NCBI GenBank assembly: GCA_016793065.1
Contig: JAEULV010000012.1
Span: forward strand, 26,705-90,704
DNA: 64,000 nucleotides
Origin: Hyphomicrobiaceae bacterium
GTDB lineage: Bacteria; Pseudomonadota; Alphaproteobacteria; Rhizobiales; Ancalomicrobiaceae
Reading direction: 5' to 3'
Shown here: positions 1-8,327 of the stretch, piece by piece
Position numbering within the stretch: position 1 is the stretch's first letter
Layout of the letters: every line of letters starts with the position of its first letter
Notes under the pieces: generated by a model
The model's database searches: none
Told to the model about the DNA's origin: nothing
Seen by the model: only the letters and a program-made list of their open reading frames with translations
Made by a program: the position numbers and the translations under genes

Positions 1-173
1 GCGACACCGTGTCGGTGATCAAGGACCTGAAGGTCAAGGGATCGTCCAGCGTCATCAAGCGCGGCACGGTGTTCAAGAACATCCGCCTCACCGACAACCC
101 GGAAGAGATCGACGTGCGCAACGCCCAGATCAAGGACCTGGTGCTGAAGACCTGCTTCGTCAAGAAGGGGTAA
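1..173 (+). CDS. PhnA/YjdM-family protein, C-terminal part
   Basis: The last 56 or so codons of a gene that begins before the window; the frame starts at base 3 and ends with TAA at 171-173. The peptide contains GDTVSVIKDLKVKGSSSVIK and NIRL, the conserved C-terminal domain of the PhnA/YjdM family. PhnA was named for alkylphosphonate use, but the function of most family members is not known. The usual N-terminal zinc ribbon would lie outside the window. The family call is strong; the role is not. Confidence 0.85.
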   Translation, partial: DTVSVIKDLKVKGSSSVIKRGTVFKNIRLTDNPEEIDVRNAQIKDLVLKTCFVKKG

Positions 174-219
174 GGCAGAGCAAGGCGGGACGACGGCTCG
201 CGCCGCTCGTTGCGCCGCC

Positions 220-771
220 TCAGGCCCGCTTGCGGCCTGTGAACATGGCGCGGACAAGATTTTCGCGGTGTTCGATACTGGCGACGAGTACGCCGGCGAT
301 GTGCAATGCGATCAGGCCGATTGTCGCGTAAACGATGGCGACATGCAGGTCCTCCAGCCATTCCTCGCCCCAGAACGCATCCAGCGTCAACATGTGCCCG
401 GTCGTCGCGATCGCCGCGACGGCGATCAGCAGGGCCACGACCATGGCACCCCCGGCGGGGTTATGCCCGAGGTGGCGCGGCGCCCGCATCGACAGCGTGG
501 CGCGCAGGTAGCGCAATACGCTCGCGGGCCGATAAACGAAATCGGCGAAGCGGGCATGGCGGGTGCCGACGAAACCCCAGACGACGCGGATCGCGATCAG
601 CGCGGCGGCGACGTAGCCGATGACGATGTGGGCCGTGGTCAGTTCGTCGCCGGTGGCCATGGCAGCGACGAAACAGCCAACCAGCGACCAGTGAAACAGC
701 CGTACAACGGGATCCCAGACACGAACGGTGGGCTCCGGCCGGGCAAGAGAGGGGGATTCGATCGCGGTCAT
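220..771 (-). CDS. cytochrome b561 family membrane protein
   Basis: A 183-residue integral membrane protein with four hydrophobic segments. It opens with VRVWDPVVRLFHWSLV, the typical first helix of bacterial di-haem cytochrome b561 proteins; His residues in helix 1 (FHW) and in the later segments (TTAHIVIGY, ALHIAGV) are the likely haem ligands. Such proteins move electrons between quinol or another donor and a periplasmic partner. I chose the ATG at 771, preceded by GAGGA, over an upstream in-frame start. It lies about 90 bases downstream of the PepSY gene on the same strand, so the two probably form an operon. Confidence 0.85.
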   Translation of the reverse strand: MTAIESPSLARPEPTVRVWDPVVRLFHWSLVGCFVAAMATGDELTTAHIVIGYVAAALIAIRVVWGFVGTRHARFADFVYRPASVLRYLRATLSMRAPRHLGHNPAGGAMVVALLIAVAAIATTGHMLTLDAFWGEEWLEDLHVAIVYATIGLIALHIAGVLVASIEHRENLVRAMFTGRKRA

Positions 772-862
772 CGGTGGTCCTCGGAGGGTTTGCGTAACGT
801 GCACGGCCAGGTCGCCGCGTCAGGGGCGACGACGCCCGGGAACGGGCGTCGTCGAACTGCGA

Positions 863-1138
863 TCAGTTGGCCTTCTTGCGCACCAGCTCGAGGTTCACCG
901 GGTTGAAGAAGAGTTCGAACTTGGCGCCTTGAGCGTCCTTGGCGTAGACCTCCCAGCAATTGTCTTCTTCCTTGACCTTGGAGGCGGTGTAGCCAAGCGA
1001 CGTCGCCTTCGCCATCGCCTCTTCCTGCGGCTTCCACGCCGACTTGGGCTCGGAGGTGCACTTGTCGGCGGCGAAGGCCGGGGCGGCGAGGCCGACGACA
1101 AGAGCGGTGGCGACGGCGGCGAAAATGGTCCTGGACAT
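863..1138 (-). CDS. secreted PepSY-domain protein
   Basis: A 91-residue protein with a clear signal peptide (MSRTIFAAVATALVVG, cleavage after AFA) and a mature region ending in WEVYAKDAQGAKFELFF, a PepSY-type strand pattern. Two Cys residues in the mature part (DKCTSEP, DNCWEV) could form a disulfide. Small periplasmic PepSY proteins often sit next to cytochrome b561 genes, as here, and are thought to modulate a redox or signalling partner. The start at 1138 follows GGAAT-type purines; an upstream in-frame ATG would add residues before the signal peptide. Confidence 0.8.
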   Translation of the reverse strand: MSRTIFAAVATALVVGLAAPAFAADKCTSEPKSAWKPQEEAMAKATSLGYTASKVKEEDNCWEVYAKDAQGAKFELFFNPVNLELVRKKAN

Positions 1139-1385
1139 GGGAAATTCCTCGGAATTGGTCTGCAACGGTCCGGGCCGGCTGGCCTCGACGAGCGGACCAT
1201 GGCGAATTGCCGGTGAGACGCGGCTGATGCCGAAGATCAGCGAATTGTCAGCTTCCCGGCCGGGGCGGACTTATCCTCCCGTCTGACTTGGAAACGCGGC
1301 GGCGACGGCGTACATACGGCGGCATCGGGGGCGGCGCGGGAAGTCGCGCGGCCACAACGCCTTTACTTCTCGGGGAGAGAGACCC

Positions 1386-3020
1386 ATGCCGCTCGACGCC
1401 GTTGCGCCCTATCAGCACACCACGATGTTTCCGCTCGCCAAGGATACGACGCAGTATCGCAAGCTGTCGTCCGAGGGCGTGAAGGTCGAGACCTTCCAGG
1501 GGCGCGAGGTGCTGGTGGTCGAACCGTCGGCGATCCGGATGCTGGCGGAAGCGGCGTTCGGCGACATCAACCATCTCCTGCGCTCCAGCCACCTGGAACA
1601 GCTGAAGAAGATCCTCGACGACCCGGAAGCGACCGGCAACGACAAGTTCGTCGCCTTCGACCTCCTGAAGAACGCCAATATCGCCGCCGGCGGCATCCTG
1701 CCGATGTGTCAGGATACCGGCACCGCCATCGTCATGGGCAAGAAGGGCCACAATGTGTGGACCGACGGCAGCGACGAGCAGGCGATCGGCGAGGGCGTGC
1801 GCGATTCCTATCTGAAGCGGAACCTGCGCTACTCGCAGCTGGCGCCGATCACGATGTTCGAGGAAAAGAACACCCGCACCAACCTGCCGGCGCAGATCGA
1901 CATCTACTCGGAAGGCGAGGACGCCTACAAGTTCCTGTTCATGGCCAAGGGCGGCGGCTCGGCCAACAAGACCTATCTCTACCAGGGCACCCCCTCGATG
2001 CTGACCGAGGACCGGATGCTGAAGTTCATCGCCGAGAAGATCCTGACGCTCGGCACCTCGGCCTGCCCGCCCTATCACCTCGCCATCGTCATCGGCGGCA
2101 CCTCGGCGGAGATCAACCTCAAGACCGTCAAGCTCGCCTCGGCGCGCTATCTCGACGGCCTGCCGACCAAGGGCACAGACCTCGGACATGCCTTCCGCGA
2201 TCTGGAGATGGAAGAGAAGATCCACAAGATGACGCAGGCGACCGGCGTCGGCGCCCAGTTCGGCGGCAAGTATTTCTGCCACGACGTGCGCGTCATCCGC
2301 CTGCCGCGCCATGGCGCGTCGCTGCCGATCGGCATGGGCGTGTCGTGTTCGGCCGACCGGCAGGCGGTGGGCAAGATCACCCGCGACGGCGTGTTCCTGG
2401 AGCAACTCGAGACCAACCCGGCCAAGTATCTGCCGGAGATCGAGGACGCGCATCTGGGCGGCGATGTGGTCAAGATCGACCTTACCCGGCCGATGGCGGA
2501 AATCCTCGCCACACTGTCGAAGCATCCGGTCAAGACCCGGCTGTCGCTCACCGGGCCGGTGATCGTGGCGCGCGACCTGGCCCATGCCAAGATCCGTGAG
2601 CGGCTGGACCGCGGCGAGCCGATGCCGGACTACCTGAAGAACCATCCGGTCTATTATGCCGGCCCGGCGAAGACGCCGGAGGGCTATGCCTCGGGTTCGT
2701 TCGGGCCGACGACAGCGGGGCGGATGGACAGCTATGTCGACCAGTTCCAGGCGGCTGGCGGCTCGATGGTGATGCTTGCCAAGGGCAACCGCGCCGGCGT
2801 GGTGCGCGAAGCCTGCCAGAAGCACGGCGGGTTCTATCTCGGCTCGATCGGCGGCCCGGCGGCCCGCCTGGCGCAGGACTGCATCAAGAAGGTCGAAATC
2901 GTCGAATATCCGGAACTCGGCATGGAAGCGATCTGGAAGATCGACGTGGTCGACTTCCCGGCCTTCATCGTCATCGACGACAAGGGCAACGACTTCTTCA
3001 AGGAACTGAACCTGAGCTGA
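1386..3020 (+). CDS. fumA: class I fumarate hydratase (iron-sulfur)
   Basis: A 544-residue cytoplasmic enzyme interconverting fumarate and L-malate in the TCA cycle. The three [4Fe-4S] ligands are visible: Cys108 in MCQDTGTA, Cys227 in [14 protein letters not shown] and Cys321 in [11 protein letters not shown]. The length matches the fused single-chain FumA/FumB type, not the two-subunit form. An AGAGAGAC purine stretch precedes the ATG. It is a single gene, facing away from the PepSY/b561 pair. Class I fumarases are oxygen-sensitive; whether a class II FumC also exists cannot be seen here. Confidence 0.95.
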   Translation: MPLDAVAPYQHTTMFPLAKDTTQYRKLSSEGVKVETFQGREVLVVEPSAIRMLAEAAFGDINHLLRSSHLEQLKKILDDPEATGNDKFVAFDLLKNANIAAGGILPMCQDTGTAIVMGKKGHNVWTDGSDEQAIGEGVRDSYLKRNLRYSQLAPITMFEEKNTRTNLPAQIDIYSEGEDAYKFLFMAKGGGSANKTYLYQGTPSMLTEDRMLKFIAEKILTLGTSACPPYHLAIVIGGTSAEINLKTVKLASARYLDGLPTKGTDLGHAFRDLEMEEKIHKMTQATGVGAQFGGKYFCHDVRVIRLPRHGASLPIGMGVSCSADRQAVGKITRDGVFLEQLETNPAKYLPEIEDAHLGGDVVKIDLTRPMAEILATLSKHPVKTRLSLTGPVIVARDLAHAKIRERLDRGEPMPDYLKNHPVYYAGPAKTPEGYASGSFGPTTAGRMDSYVDQFQAAGGSMVMLAKGNRAGVVREACQKHGGFYLGSIGGPAARLAQDCIKKVEIVEYPELGMEAIWKIDVVDFPAFIVIDDKGNDFFKELNLS

Positions 3021-3200
3021 TCCTGACCAAACAGTCCAATACGGCGCGAGCCAACGGTTCGCGTCGCGCCTGGATTGTGCAATCATTATTGCGAATGTGA
3101 TTCGGATCTGGTAACGAACTCCATACCGAGACGGCTCAAGCCAACGCGGACCCTGTTGTTGTGCGTATCGGATGCAGCAGGGGTGAAGGATTGCCCCGTG

Positions 3201-3434
3201 ATGACACAAATCGACATGATCGCCACGGAGGCGACACCGGCGGTCGACCGCATCCTGCAGGACGCCGGCATCTCCGACGCATCGGCCTATCTGACGGATC
3301 CGGCCAATGAGCGTCCGCCCGTGATGCCGGGGCTCGCCGATGTGCAAACGCGCGGCAATCCCTACCTGATGCTGCAGCAGGTCATGACACCCGAGGTCCT
3401 GGCGTCGATCGAGCGCGGGCTCAAATACCTCTGA
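3201..3434 (+). CDS. hypothetical protein, 77 residues
   Basis: A short acidic, soluble protein beginning MTQIDMIATEATPAVD and ending IERGLKYL. No domain is recognised. GAAGGA ten bases upstream supports the ATG at 3201; a longer version would start at 3075 but adds an atypical Cys-rich stretch. There is no transmembrane segment or signal peptide. It precedes another unrecognised gene on the same strand by about 75 bases. Coding is supported by frame length and composition only. Confidence 0.55.
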   Translation: MTQIDMIATEATPAVDRILQDAGISDASAYLTDPANERPPVMPGLADVQTRGNPYLMLQQVMTPEVLASIERGLKYL

Positions 3435-3508
3435 CGCCACCGGTTGGCGCCCCGTCTGTCCAGACGGCACGGCTTTTCGTCAAGAACACGATCCCATGGA
3501 GTCGCGCG

Positions 3509-4123
3509 GTGAAGTGCGAAACGATTTCCGATGTTCTTGACTACTACCTGAAGCAGGTATCCCGTTTGGTAACGGCCGTTCAGGTCACGTCGGGACGCTT
3601 TCCGGAGCCGATCCACAACGAAATCCGCAGTGCCATGACGCACCTTGCCCGCGCCAACGCGCTGCCGCAGGACGCCGAGCAACACCGCGAGGAGGTCGTG
3701 CGCGCGACGCGGCACCTCGAGCGGGTTCGGCTCGATTGCTACAAGATCCTCGTGATTGTTTCGGCCGACAAATGTGACAAGGAGATCATTCGGGTCTCCG
3801 CGATCGTCGGCGCGCTCGACGGCGAACTGATCAGGGCCACGGAACAACTGAAGCAAGATCGCATTGCCCTTGGGGTGACCGAGGCTGAGGGTGACCTCGC
3901 GACGACCTTGCGAAAATATGACGACCTCGTCGGCTCGTATCGAACCCTGATGGATGCATTTCGACAAAAGTATTCGACCGACTATCTCGAACAACTCAAT
4001 TTCATTCATCAAAATACATTGGCGGCTTCCGGGAAGGCCCAGAATCAGGCGCTTTGGCGTGGCGTGATCTATGGGGCAATCGCCTCGTTTCTGATTTCGC
4101 TGATCTTCTACCTCGCGAGCTGA
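3509..4123 (+). CDS. hypothetical helical protein with C-terminal membrane anchor
   Basis: A 204-residue protein, almost entirely helical and charged, with one hydrophobic segment at the extreme C terminus (GVIYGAIASFLISLIFYLAS). This is a tail-anchored arrangement: the bulk would face the cytoplasm. The start is a GTG; the nearby ATG at 3495 is out of frame. The gene is less GC-rich than its neighbours, which suggests accessory DNA. No family is recognised. Confidence 0.6.
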   Translation: MKCETISDVLDYYLKQVSRLVTAVQVTSGRFPEPIHNEIRSAMTHLARANALPQDAEQHREEVVRATRHLERVRLDCYKILVIVSADKCDKEIIRVSAIVGALDGELIRATEQLKQDRIALGVTEAEGDLATTLRKYDDLVGSYRTLMDAFRQKYSTDYLEQLNFIHQNTLAASGKAQNQALWRGVIYGAIASFLISLIFYLAS

Positions 4124-4354
4124 CCGTCGCCGCTCGACGAACGACCTCGACTCTGTCGCAATTCACCCTTGCAGAGGGCATGATCGGCAAGGGACGTCGA
4201 GGAGATGACCGGGGTCCGCCAGATGTGGCTCACGGATCAGGGCGGCTGCCCCTGGAGGTGCCTCGAAGATGATCGACGCATTCGGTCGCTGCGTGAGTGT
4301 ACCCGGCTGATCGTCACGGGAAACCGGACGCCGGTCGGCACAGGCTCCCGACGT

Positions 4355-5368
4355 TCAGCCGACCTTCTTGCGTTTCAGGCCGGCGAGGGTTTCCTTGGCC
4401 TTGGATTCCGGCAGCTTGATGTAGTCGTCGACTTCCCAGGTCAGGCGCAGCTTGTCGAAGCGCAGCAGGTGCTGGCGCATCTTGCAGACGGCGCGGAACG
4501 TCTCGGGCGAACAGCCGAGCGCCTTCATCACCATCTGGATGCCGGAAGCGTCTGGGCGGACCAGCACCTTCACCACCTGCACCTCGTCGAAGCCCGAACG
4601 CTCCGACAACAGGATGGCGATCTCGGTCTGGTGATCGTCCTCGGCGAGGGCGACGATGGCCTCGTCGAGGCTCAGTTCGCCATCGCGGCATTTGCCGACC
4701 AGATCGGCCGGGGTGAGGTGAGACCGCTCGATGACGGCTTCCGGCTTCGGGGTCAGCAGGTCGTCGCGGATGCGGGCGCGCAGGCGCGAGGCGATGACCT
4801 CGACGACGCGATCGCAATCGCGGGCGGACAGGTCATGGCGCAGCACCAGCACCGTCGCCAGCTCGGGATGGCGCATCGCCTCGTCCACCAGCTGGCGCAC
4901 GATCGCGGTCGACAGGATTGCGGTCATGTTGCCGGCGAGTTCGGCGAGAACCGGCACGCCGCCTCGTTGCGCCAAGGCATCGGCGACGGTGCCAGGCAGG
5001 CGGACGCGCCGGGCGATGGCGACGCAATGGGCCTCGCCGACGCTGCGCATCAGGTCGATCAGCGTCTTGTCGTCGAGGTTGGGCGAACGCATCAGCACCG
5101 GCTTGGCGACGGCGATGACGTCCTTGGCGAAGACGAGGGTCAGCTTGCGCGACAGCCGAGGCCATTCGGCCAGACGATCGGACAGCCGGGCGCGACCGGC
5201 TTCGTCGATGGTCGGCAGGAAGTTTTGCAGAATATCCTCGAAGAGCTGGATTTCCTGCTTGGTCGGTGCCCGGCGCGCGACGATCATCGACACAAGCGCC
5301 TCGATCAGTCGAAGCCGCTCTTGAGACGACCCTTCCCTTGCAGCGTAGGCGAGTTCGGCGAGATCCAT
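4355..5368 (-). CDS. DUF2336 domain-containing protein
   Basis: A 337-residue all-helical, soluble protein typical of the alphaproteobacterial DUF2336 family, with HEAT-like helices through residues 1-220 and a conserved C-terminal region (LGCSPETFRAVCKMRQHL). The family is restricted mostly to Alphaproteobacteria and its molecular role is not established. The ATG at 5368 begins MDLAELAYAARE. Upstream is a TTAA-N7-TAAC element at 5418-5432 that resembles a CtrA box. It is monocistronic, converging on the tail-anchored gene. Confidence 0.8.
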   Translation of the reverse strand: MDLAELAYAAREGSSQERLRLIEALVSMIVARRAPTKQEIQLFEDILQNFLPTIDEAGRARLSDRLAEWPRLSRKLTLVFAKDVIAVAKPVLMRSPNLDDKTLIDLMRSVGEAHCVAIARRVRLPGTVADALAQRGGVPVLAELAGNMTAILSTAIVRQLVDEAMRHPELATVLVLRHDLSARDCDRVVEVIASRLRARIRDDLLTPKPEAVIERSHLTPADLVGKCRDGELSLDEAIVALAEDDHQTEIAILLSERSGFDEVQVVKVLVRPDASGIQMVMKALGCSPETFRAVCKMRQHLLRFDKLRLTWEVDDYIKLPESKAKETLAGLKRKKVG

Positions 5369-5417
5369 TTGCTACCGCTGAGTCGTCATTATTCACTAAC
5401 AAATTCTCACGAAGGCG

Positions 5418-5432
5418 TTAACGTTTCCTAAC
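5418..5432. promoter_or_regulatory. possible CtrA-like box
   Basis: TTAACGTTTCCTAAC, that is TTAA-N7-TAAC, lies about 50 bases upstream of the DUF2336 start. CtrA recognises TTAA-N7-TTAA, so this differs at one position. Such short sites occur by chance, so the call is weak. Confidence 0.25.
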
Positions 5433-5651
5433 TTTACGTGTGTCCAACGCCGTGAATTCAAAGGATTTGAGGCCAAGACCGCCGTGTCAAATCGACAACA
5501 CCGTCATCGAGAAAGCTCACGATGGCGTGCCATGCGCGAATGCGGCCTTGCATTAAGCGGCCGAGGTTAACACTATGGGGGTAGTTCGCGGTGACAATCC
5601 GCGAAGCAATATCCATTTTTTGCCCAGTTTCGACGATCAAGAGGACGCATC

Positions 5652-6293
5652 ATGCGCAACTCCGTGTGGATCGCCGCTGCGCTCATGGCTGTCGGCCTCT
5701 CGGCCGGTGTCGCGCAAGCGGATCCCGAATCCAAGCCGGTCCAGGTCGCGGTCGCGACCAGCATCATCGACTATGACCAGAACGGCCGTCCGATCTGGGG
5801 TAACGAATCGGACCGTCCGCAGACGTCCTCAGGTGTCAAGTATACGCCGATTCCGCGCGAGATTGTCGACTACAACGGCCCGCATTCGAAGACGAAGGGC
5901 GCGATCGTCGTCAACACCGCCGAACGCCGCCTGTATCTGATGCTCGGCGACGGCAAGGCGCTGCGCTACGGCATCGGCGTCGGCCGTCCGGGCTTCACCT
6001 GGGGCGGTTCGCACTCGGTGACGCGCAAGGCGGAATGGCCGGGCTGGACCCCGCCGCCGGCGATGCGCAAGCGTCAGCCGCACCTGCCGGCCTTCATGGC
6101 TGGCGGTCCGGAGAACCCGCTCGGCGCCCGCGCGATGTATATCGGCTCGACCATCTACCGCATTCATGGCTCGAACGAGCCGTGGACCATCGGCCAGTCG
6201 GTTTCGTCGGGCTGCTTCCGCATGACCAATGACGACGTCACCGATCTCTACGAGCGCGTCAAGGTCGGCGCCCGGGTGGTGGTCGTCAACTGA
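5652..6293 (+). CDS. L,D-transpeptidase (ErfK/YbiS/YcfS/YnhG family)
   Basis: A 213-residue secreted enzyme that makes 3-3 cross-links in peptidoglycan or attaches proteins to it. It has a signal peptide ending in AQA (residue 23 or so) and a YkuD domain from about residue 75 to the end. The catalytic motif HGSNEP followed by SSGCFRMTNDD supplies the His and the nucleophilic Cys. It is monocistronic; a 10-bp stem hairpin at 6335-6361 probably ends transcription. Confidence 0.92.
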   Translation: MRNSVWIAAALMAVGLSAGVAQADPESKPVQVAVATSIIDYDQNGRPIWGNESDRPQTSSGVKYTPIPREIVDYNGPHSKTKGAIVVNTAERRLYLMLGDGKALRYGIGVGRPGFTWGGSHSVTRKAEWPGWTPPPAMRKRQPHLPAFMAGGPENPLGARAMYIGSTIYRIHGSNEPWTIGQSVSSGCFRMTNDDVTDLYERVKVGARVVVVN

Positions 6294-6334
6294 TCCGGCC
6301 GGGGCACGCTCGCCCCAGTCGCAAGGTTCTGCCT

Positions 6335-6365
6335 CGGGCCGGTGTGCGCATCACCGGCCCGAAGT
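6335..6365 (+). terminator. probable terminator of the L,D-transpeptidase gene
   Basis: CGGGCCGGTG (6335-6344) pairs perfectly with CACCGGCCCG (6352-6361) around a seven-base loop. The T-run is weak (TTTT at 6368), so this is an imperfect intrinsic terminator. Confidence 0.5.
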
Positions 6366-6538
6366 CGTTTTCGGGCGGGCGCGAGTGCCGGTGGGCCGGC
6401 CTGGCGGGCCGATGGTCGGGTGGCGACGCGCGCGCGTCGGCGGCGTCGGGCCAATTCGCAGCAACGGGCTTGCGCCAAGGCAGCCGGCGCCGCAAAGTCC
6501 AGGCGAACCGGGTTTGATTTGCGTCTGGGAGATGGCGA

Positions 6539-7540
6539 GTGCGGACTTCCCTGCTGTTGGCGGCTGGCCTTGGAATCGGACTCGCCCTGTCGGCGGTCGC
6601 TCCGGCACGGGCGGTGATCGTCGGTGACGACGATCGCAAGACATTCGAGGACTATGCTTCCGACAAGGGCTTCGACGCTTCGAGCCTGCAGAAGCGATTT
6701 GCCGCGTCGGGCTGGCTGCTGTGCTTCTCGCGCAAGAAGGGCGGCGATGTCGGCGTCGCGGCGGCGACGGCGCAGCTGGTGGGGCGTCCGGACGTGATCG
6801 CGACGGCGTCGCACACGTTCCTCGACACCCGAACCGGGCGGGTCGACGTCAATTTCAGCCAATGCGGCTTCCTGATCTGGTCGCAGGGGCGGATCGTGGC
6901 GCGCAAGATCGTCGCCTCGAGCGTGACGATACCGGGCGAGCGGGCGACGCTGGCGTCGCGACGGTTCGGCAATGACTGGGCGGTGATGCGGCTCGACGAA
7001 CCGGTGCCGGGGGTGCGGCCCTATGATCTGGTGCCGGCCAGCGACATCGCCCGGCTGCGCGAGGGGGCCGAACTGAAGGTCACCACGGTGATCGGCTTCC
7101 ACGACAACTGGTCCGGCGGCAAGTCGACGCTGTCGATCAGCGACTGCGACGTGGCGGTGGCACCGGCACCGCCGAAGCAGATGCGCTTCACCACCACCGG
7201 CACGCGGGCGCTGCTGACCAATTGCGACATCGGCCGCGGCGCGTCGGGGGCGGCTTTGCTGGTCGATCGCGGCGGCAAGCCGGCGATGCTGGGGATGACC
7301 ATCATCTCGGTCGGATCCGACCTCGAATCGGTCGGCAAGTCGCTCGACTTCTCGTCGAGCCGGCCGCATTTCAACATCGCCATCAGCGCCGAGGGGCGGT
7401 TCGGCGATGCGATCCGGCGGCTGTCCGGCGGGCGCGCGGCGCCATCGCCGGCGGAAAAGATCGGCGGCGCCGCCACCGACAGCGGCGTCAAACGGTCGAT
7501 CGACCAATACCTTCTGGACCGCAACGACTCGCGCAACTGA
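6539..7540 (+). CDS. secreted trypsin-like serine protease homologue
   Basis: A 333-residue protein with a signal peptide (LLLAAGLGIGLALSAVAPARA). The fold looks trypsin-like: His in ATASHTFLD takes the place of the usual TAAHC, Asp lies in NDWAVMRLD, and Ser in CDIGRGASGAALL matches the GxSG nucleophile region. All three catalytic residues therefore appear present. The GTG start is preceded by GGGAG at good spacing. A basic, low-complexity C-terminal tail follows the domain. Substrate unknown; the family call comes from motif reading only. Confidence 0.7.
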   Translation: MRTSLLLAAGLGIGLALSAVAPARAVIVGDDDRKTFEDYASDKGFDASSLQKRFAASGWLLCFSRKKGGDVGVAAATAQLVGRPDVIATASHTFLDTRTGRVDVNFSQCGFLIWSQGRIVARKIVASSVTIPGERATLASRRFGNDWAVMRLDEPVPGVRPYDLVPASDIARLREGAELKVTTVIGFHDNWSGGKSTLSISDCDVAVAPAPPKQMRFTTTGTRALLTNCDIGRGASGAALLVDRGGKPAMLGMTIISVGSDLESVGKSLDFSSSRPHFNIAISAEGRFGDAIRRLSGGRAAPSPAEKIGGAATDSGVKRSIDQYLLDRNDSRN

Positions 7541-7606
7541 TCCGGCGATCAGGTTGACGGCAGGGACGGCGACGGCCGCATCCCCTGCCCGGCGCCGCTC
7601 CCCGCG

Positions 7607-7972
7607 TCAGCGGTCGCGGCTCAGGCCCTTGGCGGTCAGTTCGTCGAGATAGCGGCTCCATAGCCGGTCGCGGTCGCGCGCCAGCATCCACAGCCAATCC
7701 CAGGTGAACAGGCCGGTATTGTGCATATCGTCGAACTGCAGGCGGACGGCGTAGTTGCCGACCGGCTCAACGGCGAGGATCTCGACGGCGGCCTTGCCGG
7801 GAACGGTCTTGCGCTCGGCCTCGTTATGGCCCTGGACCTCGGCGGAGGGACTGGCGATGCGCAGGTATTCGGCGGTGAGGCTATCGCTGGCGCCGGTATC
7901 CCAATCGACCGTCAGGGTGCGGCGATCCTTGGAGAGGCGGATCTCGCTCGGCCATGGCTTGGTGTCGGTCAT
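7607..7972 (-). CDS. DUF971 domain protein (gamma-butyrobetaine hydroxylase-like N-terminal domain)
   Basis: A 121-residue soluble protein consisting of a single DUF971 domain: WPSEIRLSKDRRTLTVDWDTG, then LRIASPSAEVQGH, VEPVGNYAVRLQFDD and GLFTWDWLWMLARDRD. Stand-alone DUF971 proteins are linked to iron-sulfur or metal cofactor handling, though the exact role is unsettled. The ATG at 7972 was preferred because the family begins here. It is divergent from moaA, sharing a 350-base intergenic region. Confidence 0.85.
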   Translation of the reverse strand: MTDTKPWPSEIRLSKDRRTLTVDWDTGASDSLTAEYLRIASPSAEVQGHNEAERKTVPGKAAVEILAVEPVGNYAVRLQFDDMHNTGLFTWDWLWMLARDRDRLWSRYLDELTAKGLSRDR

Positions 7973-8123
7973 TTCGCGGCGTCCTTGGCTCTTCGATGGG
8001 AATGATGGCTTGCGGCGAACCATAGCGGCGGCGATCCGATCGACAAGGGGTATTCGCCGTGACAGGGGGCAATCGACGCATCGGCGCAATTGCCGAGAAG
8101 TCGTGCGGCGGGGACAGGCCGTC

Positions 8124-8137
8124 TTGATAAAAGACAA
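8124..8137. promoter_or_regulatory. possible FNR/FixK-like box
   Basis: TTGATAAAAGACAA fits TTGAT-N4-RNCAA, one base from the FNR-type consensus TTGAT-N4-RTCAA. It lies between the divergent DUF971 and moaA genes. E. coli moaA is known to be under anaerobic control, which makes the position sensible, but the match is imperfect. Confidence 0.3.
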
Positions 8138-8265
8138 TTGACGCCGGCCGTGCCCACCCTATTCTTCCGGTCACTGGTACCGCACCCACTTGAGATGGGC
8201 ACAAGGGTTCCGGGCGTTGGCGGAGGCCACGGCCGGGCATGTCGGGCGGTCGGGGGAAACTGAAT

Positions 8266-8305
8266 TGCACGGCAGGCGCGCGCAGGCAGACGCGCGGCCC
8301 GTGCA
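8266..8305 (+). promoter_or_regulatory. long hairpin in the moaA leader
   Basis: TGCACGG (8266-8272) pairs with CCGTGCA (8299-8305), and inside it CGCGCG on each side of a CAGGCAGA loop forms a second stem. The structure ends 10 to 22 bases before the candidate moaA starts, so it could affect ribosome access. It does not match a Moco-riboswitch consensus that I can recall. Confidence 0.45.
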
Positions 8306-8327
8306 TTGCCGGACCATGTGCACGACC

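Noticed and set aside
4205..5431. A 408-residue plus-strand frame across the DUF2336 gene
   Set aside because: Antisense shadow; DUF2336 on the minus strand explains the coding signal.
8138..8327. Moco riboswitch before moaA
   Set aside because: A strong hairpin is present, but the known Moco RNA consensus could not be matched, so only the hairpin is reported.
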